The position numbers and the translations under genes were made by a program. This document shows positions 33,453 through 35,994 of a stretch of DNA of 35,994 nucleotides, one piece after another (position 1 is the stretch's first letter; every line of letters starts with the position of its first letter). This DNA is from Prevotella sp. UBA1705 (GTDB taxonomy: Bacteria > Bacteroidota > Bacteroidia > Bacteroidales > Bacteroidaceae): the NCBI GenBank assembly GCA_002317385.1, contig DCJH01000019.1:1-35994 (forward strand). The letters run 5' to 3'. Under the pieces are notes generated by a model, which was not told where the DNA came from, made no database searches, and saw only the letters and a list, made by a program, of their open reading frames with translations.

Positions 33453-33761
33453 ACGATTGAATTTAGGGTTGACGATGGGTTGCTGTTATGGATGTCCGGT
33501 TGTAGTTCCCTCGGGCATGAGGCCGAATAGTGCAAATGTCATGAGCCCGCGACCGGAGCCCCACACGGTGCTGCCCAAGGCAAAATTAAGAAATTCCGGT
33601 GTATTGCCAAGGCTTTGAGCAAGATTTGTTGCGGCAGAAGGCATGATTCCAGCAACGAAGGGATGAACATAGTGGCTCACAAGATGCTACAGAGCATGTG
33701 AGAGGGTATTCTTCTTGGATAAAAATTGGCCGACCATCAAGCAGAAAAAGTGGGGCTAACA
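33453..33761. other. Intergenic DNA with a doubtful 64-codon minus-strand frame
   Basis: Between the HutD-like gene and the DUF3467 promoter, a minus-strand frame at 33486-33680 encodes MSHYVHPFVAGIMPSAATN and continues with EFLNFALGSTVWGSGRGLM and FALFGLMPEGTTTGHP. It has no recognised domain, no promoter box was seen, and its composition could be a decayed or shifted gene fragment. It is noted but not called as a gene. Confidence 0.3.
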
Positions 33762-33793
33762 TTTGGAAGTGAAAAAACTTTTCCATACCTTTG
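33762..33793 (+). promoter_or_regulatory. Promoter of the DUF3467 gene
   Basis: TTTG (33762-33765), a 20-bp spacer and TACCTTTG (33786-33793) match the Bacteroidetes consensus exactly. The predicted start near 33800 gives a 50-nt A-rich leader to the AUG at 33850. It also rules out a start at 33763, which would lie inside the promoter. Confidence 0.8.
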
Positions 33794-33849
33794 CAAATAC
33801 CCCAACAATTAAACCTTTTAATGATAAACGAATAAAAACTTATTGGATT

Positions 33850-34167
33850 ATGGCAGAGAATAACAACCAACAGCAGGTAAAGATAGAGCTGAAGCCCGAG
33901 GTGGCCTCAGGAGAGTATAGCAATCTGGCAATGATCAACCACTCTTCGAGCGAGTTTGTCATCGACTTCGCCCACATGTTGCCCATCGCTCCTCCGCAGA
34001 TCTTTAGCCGTGTCATCATGGCTCCGGAGCACACCAAGCGCCTTCTCTATGCCCTGCAGGAAAATATAGCGCGCTACGAGCAGGAGTTTGGAGAGATTAA
34101 GCTCCCCCAGGCCCCGCAGATGCCCCAGGGAGACACCATTGCTCCTTTTGGCACCGGTAAGGCCTAA
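33850..34167 (+). CDS. DUF3467 family protein
   Basis: Conserved 105-residue cytoplasmic protein of unknown function (DUF3467). The sequence MAENNNQQQVKIELKPEVASGEYSNLAMINHSSSEFVIDFAHMLP is the family core, followed by APPQIFSRVIMAPEHTKRLLYALQENIARYEQEFGEI and a Pro/Gln-rich tail. Family members are near-universal in Bacteroidetes and usually occur beside RNA polymerase or housekeeping genes. Here it forms a single-gene unit with an ideal promoter and a strong terminator, which suggests steady, high expression. A longer frame of 134 residues exists but starts inside the promoter. The function is unknown and nothing local adds to it. Confidence 0.92.
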   Translation: MAENNNQQQVKIELKPEVASGEYSNLAMINHSSSEFVIDFAHMLPIAPPQIFSRVIMAPEHTKRLLYALQENIARYEQEFGEIKLPQAPQMPQGDTIAPFGTGKA

Positions 34168-34194
34168 GCCGTGCACATTGTGAAATTCAAACAG

Positions 34195-34224
34195 ATGCCG
34201 CGACGTGATGTCGCGGCATTTTTT
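34195..34224 (+). terminator. Rho-independent terminator of the DUF3467 gene
   Basis: ATGCCGCGAC, the loop GTGAT and GTCGCGGCAT form a perfect 10-bp stem followed by TTTTTT. It begins 27 nt after the stop codon. Confidence 0.92.
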
Positions 34225-34307
34225 GTGTCTGCACGGGAAGAACAGGTCTTTTCTTCTATGAAATCTATGCTGAGAAATCAGCCTTTCTTGTTGTATTATC
34301 CCTCGCT

Positions 34308-34340
34308 CAGTAGGGACATGCCCCGTGCATGTCCCTACTG
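34308..34340. repeat. Perfect palindrome with GTAGGGACATGC arms
   Basis: CAGTAGGGACATGC, the loop CCCGT and GCATGTCCCTACTG form perfect 14-bp arms. It lies in the 394-bp gap between the DUF3467 gene and the oxidoreductase, 83 nt past the terminator, beside two other repeat types. There is no T-run on either side, so it looks like an interspersed palindromic repeat rather than a terminator. Confidence 0.7.
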
Positions 34341-34386
34341 GGCTATCGTTTATTCGGGCGAATAAAAACGATAGTCAGGCATGATA

Positions 34387-34423
34387 CTCCCCTCCCTCCG
34401 GGGGAGGGGCAAGGGGGAGAGGC
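34387..34423 (-). repeat. 37-bp GC-rich interspersed repeat, copy 2
   Basis: The reverse complement reads GCCTCTCCCCCTTGCCCCTC then CCCCGGAGGGAGGGGAG. It is almost identical to the copy at 11202-11238 (one visible base difference) in opposite orientation. Confidence 0.75.
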
Positions 34424-34463
34424 CAGGTGTGCAAAAGGATAGGTATTTTCCCTTTTCGCAATC

Positions 34464-34536
34464 AGGTACTAATCCTCTCGCCTTTAGGTACTAATCGCGC
34501 GACGATTAGTACTTCATCGCAACGCGATTAGTACCT
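34464..34536. repeat. AGGTACTAATC palindrome cluster, copy 2
   Basis: Two direct units (AGGTACTAATC at 34464-34474; AGGTACTAATCGCG at 34486-34499) are followed by two inverted ones (CGATTAGTACT at 34503-34513; CGCGATTAGTACCT at 34523-34536). The outer pair forms a 14-bp inverted repeat. The 11.4-kb cluster has the same unit with one base changed (GGTAGTAATC). This cluster ends 25 nt past the end of the oxidoreductase gene. Confidence 0.75.
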
Positions 34537-34561
34537 TGAGGCAAAAGCATGGGTAGGAGAC

Positions 34562-35545
34562 CTAAGAAAGGGCACTATCCATGGGGTAGACCACGCCCCA
34601 TTCGCGGCGCAGACTATCCATCTGTTCCATGATGCTCAGTGTCTCTGCATGAGGCATCATGGGCGACTCACGGAGGCCCTGTTCGATGCAGCGGCGACAC
34701 TCCATCACCTGATATTCGTAGCCGTTGACCATGCCGGCCGGTTTCGGATAGCTGCCCACCAGTTCATAGTTGCGATAGACCTCGACGAGCGTGGGGCAGT
34801 TCACGTTGTCCACGCGGATATATCCCTCGGTGCCGCTGATGATGCCCTGACGGTCGTTGAGGCAGAGAGCGCCGGCCTGAAGGTTGGCCATGCGCCCATC
34901 GGCATAGGTGAGCGACAGGCTCTCGTGCATATCCACGCCAGTGTCGCCAAGCACCACATTGGTCACCGTCTTCACAATGTCGGTGCCGAAATACATCCGG
35001 GCGAAGTTGAGCACATATACCCCTAGGTCGAGCAGCGCGCCGCCGCAGAGGTCAGGTCGCATGATGCGTTCCTTGCCTTCCATCATATAGCAGAGCGTGG
35101 CGGTGAGCACACGGGGCTGCCCAATGATGCCGCTCTCCATCAGCTCGCGCACCTTCATAGACAGCGGCATGTAGCGCGTCCAGATGGCTTCGGTGATGAA
35201 CAGGCCTCGCCGCTCGGCCTCATCGAGAAGCTGCCGAGCCTCGCGGGCATTGGCAGTGAAGGCTTTTTCCACCAACACCGGCTTACCATGCTCCAAGGCC
35301 AGCATGGCGTGGGGGAAATGATGGGAATGGGGCGTAGCGATATATACGAGGTCTACCTGCGGGTCTTCCACCAGCGCCGCGTAGCTGTCGAATGCCCGGG
35401 CTATGCCGTAGCGGCACGCAAAGTCGGCTGCCCGCTCCTTGGAACGGGAGGCAATGGCATAGACTTCGTAGTCGTGGAGGGGCGCAAGGGCCTCCGCCAT
35501 CTTGCAGGCAATCCAGCCTGCACCAATGATTCCAACTCTAAACAT
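34562..35545 (-). CDS. Gfo/Idh/MocA-family NAD(P)-dependent oxidoreductase
   Basis: Cytoplasmic dehydrogenase of 327 residues, probably acting on a sugar, inositol or related diol. The N-terminal Rossmann fold shows GIIGAGWIA (5-13). VYIATPHSHH (68-76) and the catalytic-type VEKAFTAN (92-99, the family EKP motif with Ala in place of Pro) follow, then the C-terminal Gfo domain with GGALLDLGVYVLN (168-180). The overall pattern is close to dimeric dihydrodiol / D-xylose dehydrogenase-like members. The exact substrate cannot be assigned. It stands alone, with the repeat-filled gap downstream and a terminator hairpin of the next gene upstream. Confidence 0.9.
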   Translation of the reverse strand: MFRVGIIGAGWIACKMAEALAPLHDYEVYAIASRSKERAADFACRYGIARAFDSYAALVEDPQVDLVYIATPHSHHFPHAMLALEHGKPVLVEKAFTANAREARQLLDEAERRGLFITEAIWTRYMPLSMKVRELMESGIIGQPRVLTATLCYMMEGKERIMRPDLCGGALLDLGVYVLNFARMYFGTDIVKTVTNVVLGDTGVDMHESLSLTYADGRMANLQAGALCLNDRQGIISGTEGYIRVDNVNCPTLVEVYRNYELVGSYPKPAGMVNGYEYQVMECRRCIEQGLRESPMMPHAETLSIMEQMDSLRREWGVVYPMDSALS

Positions 35546-35620
35546 ATGGCTTGGATTGAGGTTTCAGGGACTGAGGCGGGGACGACCGTGATGAGGGCGA
35601 CCCGACATCCGGACTCAGAT

Positions 35621-35663
35621 AAAAAAAGAGGGAGTAGCCATGACTGAGTGCACGCTACTCCCT
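35621..35663 (-). terminator. Rho-independent terminator of the partial upstream gene
   Basis: Read on the minus strand, AGGGAGTAGC and GCTACTCCCT form a perfect 10-bp stem with a 15-nt loop, followed by a seven-T run (AAAAAAA at 35621-35627 on the plus strand). It starts 14 nt after the stop of the gene at 35678. Confidence 0.85.
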
Positions 35664-35677
35664 GTGAGAGAGGATGA

Positions 35678-35994
35678 TTACTTCTTCTGGACAGACAGGG
35701 TAGCCGGGGCTACGCCACTCCTACAGTCGATGGTGAAGACATAGGTCTCGCCGTCGACCAGCGTCAGTCCATCCTGCAGATAGATGTTGCCGCTATCGTG
35801 CCCGCCCGAGCCTGTTCCGATGAGGAACGTGGTGTTGGCGGTGGTGAGATAGTAGTCGGCGGCGGTGCCCTTGAACTCCGTTCCCCATCCAGCCTGGCCG
35901 AAGAACTTGAAGTTGACGCTATTGCCAGCCTTGAGTTGCTTGCCCACGGTGAGCGTCACCTGATAGAGCTTGGGCTTCACCGGAGCCATGCAGA
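35678..35994 (-). CDS. C-terminal part of a SusE/SusF-like surface protein, cut by window end
   Basis: The reading frame stays open to the window edge, so the N-terminus is missing; the Met at 35989 is probably internal. The visible ~105 residues (KLYQVTLTVGKQLKAGNSVNFKFFGQAGWGTEF, YYLTTANTTFLIGTGSGGHDSGNIYLQDG, YVFTIDCRSG) look like the terminal beta-sandwich of SusE/SusF-type, carbohydrate-binding outer membrane lipoproteins. A rho-independent terminator follows, so this is the last gene of its unit. It may belong to a second glycan locus that lies beyond the window. Confidence 0.65.
   Translation of the reverse strand, partial: CMAPVKPKLYQVTLTVGKQLKAGNSVNFKFFGQAGWGTEFKGTAADYYLTTANTTFLIGTGSGGHDSGNIYLQDGLTLVDGETYVFTIDCRSGVAPATLSVQKK

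Noticed and set aside
33763..33849. 29-residue N-terminal extension of the DUF3467 protein
   Set aside because: It would start inside an ideal promoter (33762-33793), and the family begins at MAENNNQQQ.
1..35994. tRNA, rRNA, CRISPR arrays, transposases, integrases
   Set aside because: Looked for by eye in gaps and gene products; none could be supported.

Overview
The window looks like a chromosomal segment of a gut-type Bacteroidales bacterium, most likely Prevotella or a close relative. The evidence is a SusC/SusD pair, a hybrid two-component regulator of the HTCS type, type IX-like C-terminal tails, lipoproteins with an acidic export signal, and promoters of the TTTG / TAnnTTTG type with almost no Shine-Dalgarno sequences. 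No rRNA, tRNA, CRISPR array, transposase or phage gene was seen.

Layout. (1) 1-2978, minus strand: part of the str operon, rpsL-rpsG-fusA, with fusA cut by the window start. (2) 3571-7511, plus strand: a respiratory nitrite ammonification operon. nrfH and nrfA encode the multiheme nitrite reductase, and two System II haem-attachment genes (ResB/CcsB-like and CcsA) follow, so the haem loading machinery is made with its client. (3) 7811-11026, minus: a large secreted tricorn-like S41 protease behind a strong terminator. (4) 11540-23638, minus: a polysaccharide utilisation locus (PUL). In transcription order it holds a surface lipoprotein, SusC, SusD, two tandem GH30 enzymes and a GH35 beta-galactosidase. 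(5) 24059-28126, plus: a divergent 1355-residue HTCS, the likely regulator. (6) 28448-32733, plus: a 1369-residue multidomain GH128-like glucanase with a crystallin-like domain, overlapped by a 59-residue ORF. (7) 32940-34167: a HutD/Ves-like protein (minus) and a DUF3467 protein (plus). (8) 34562-35545, minus: a Gfo/Idh/MocA oxidoreductase, then the C-terminal end of a carbohydrate-binding-type surface protein cut by the window end.

How it fits together: the HTCS would sense a glycan fragment in the periplasm and switch on the PUL and probably the GH128 gene. The GH128 and GH30 enzymes would cut the polymer at or outside the surface, the lipoprotein and SusD would bind it, SusC would import the oligosaccharides, and GH35 would trim galactose. 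The enzyme mix (GH128, two GH30, GH35) does not point to one textbook substrate. A beta-1,3/1,6-glucan or a beta-galactan-containing polymer is plausible, but this is inference.

The most unusual non-coding signal is a two-part intergenic repeat found near 11.2-11.5 kb and again near 34.4-34.5 kb. It consists of a 37-bp GC-rich hairpin and a cluster of AGGTACTAATC palindromes. A related GC-rich element seems to lie in frame inside the GH35 gene.
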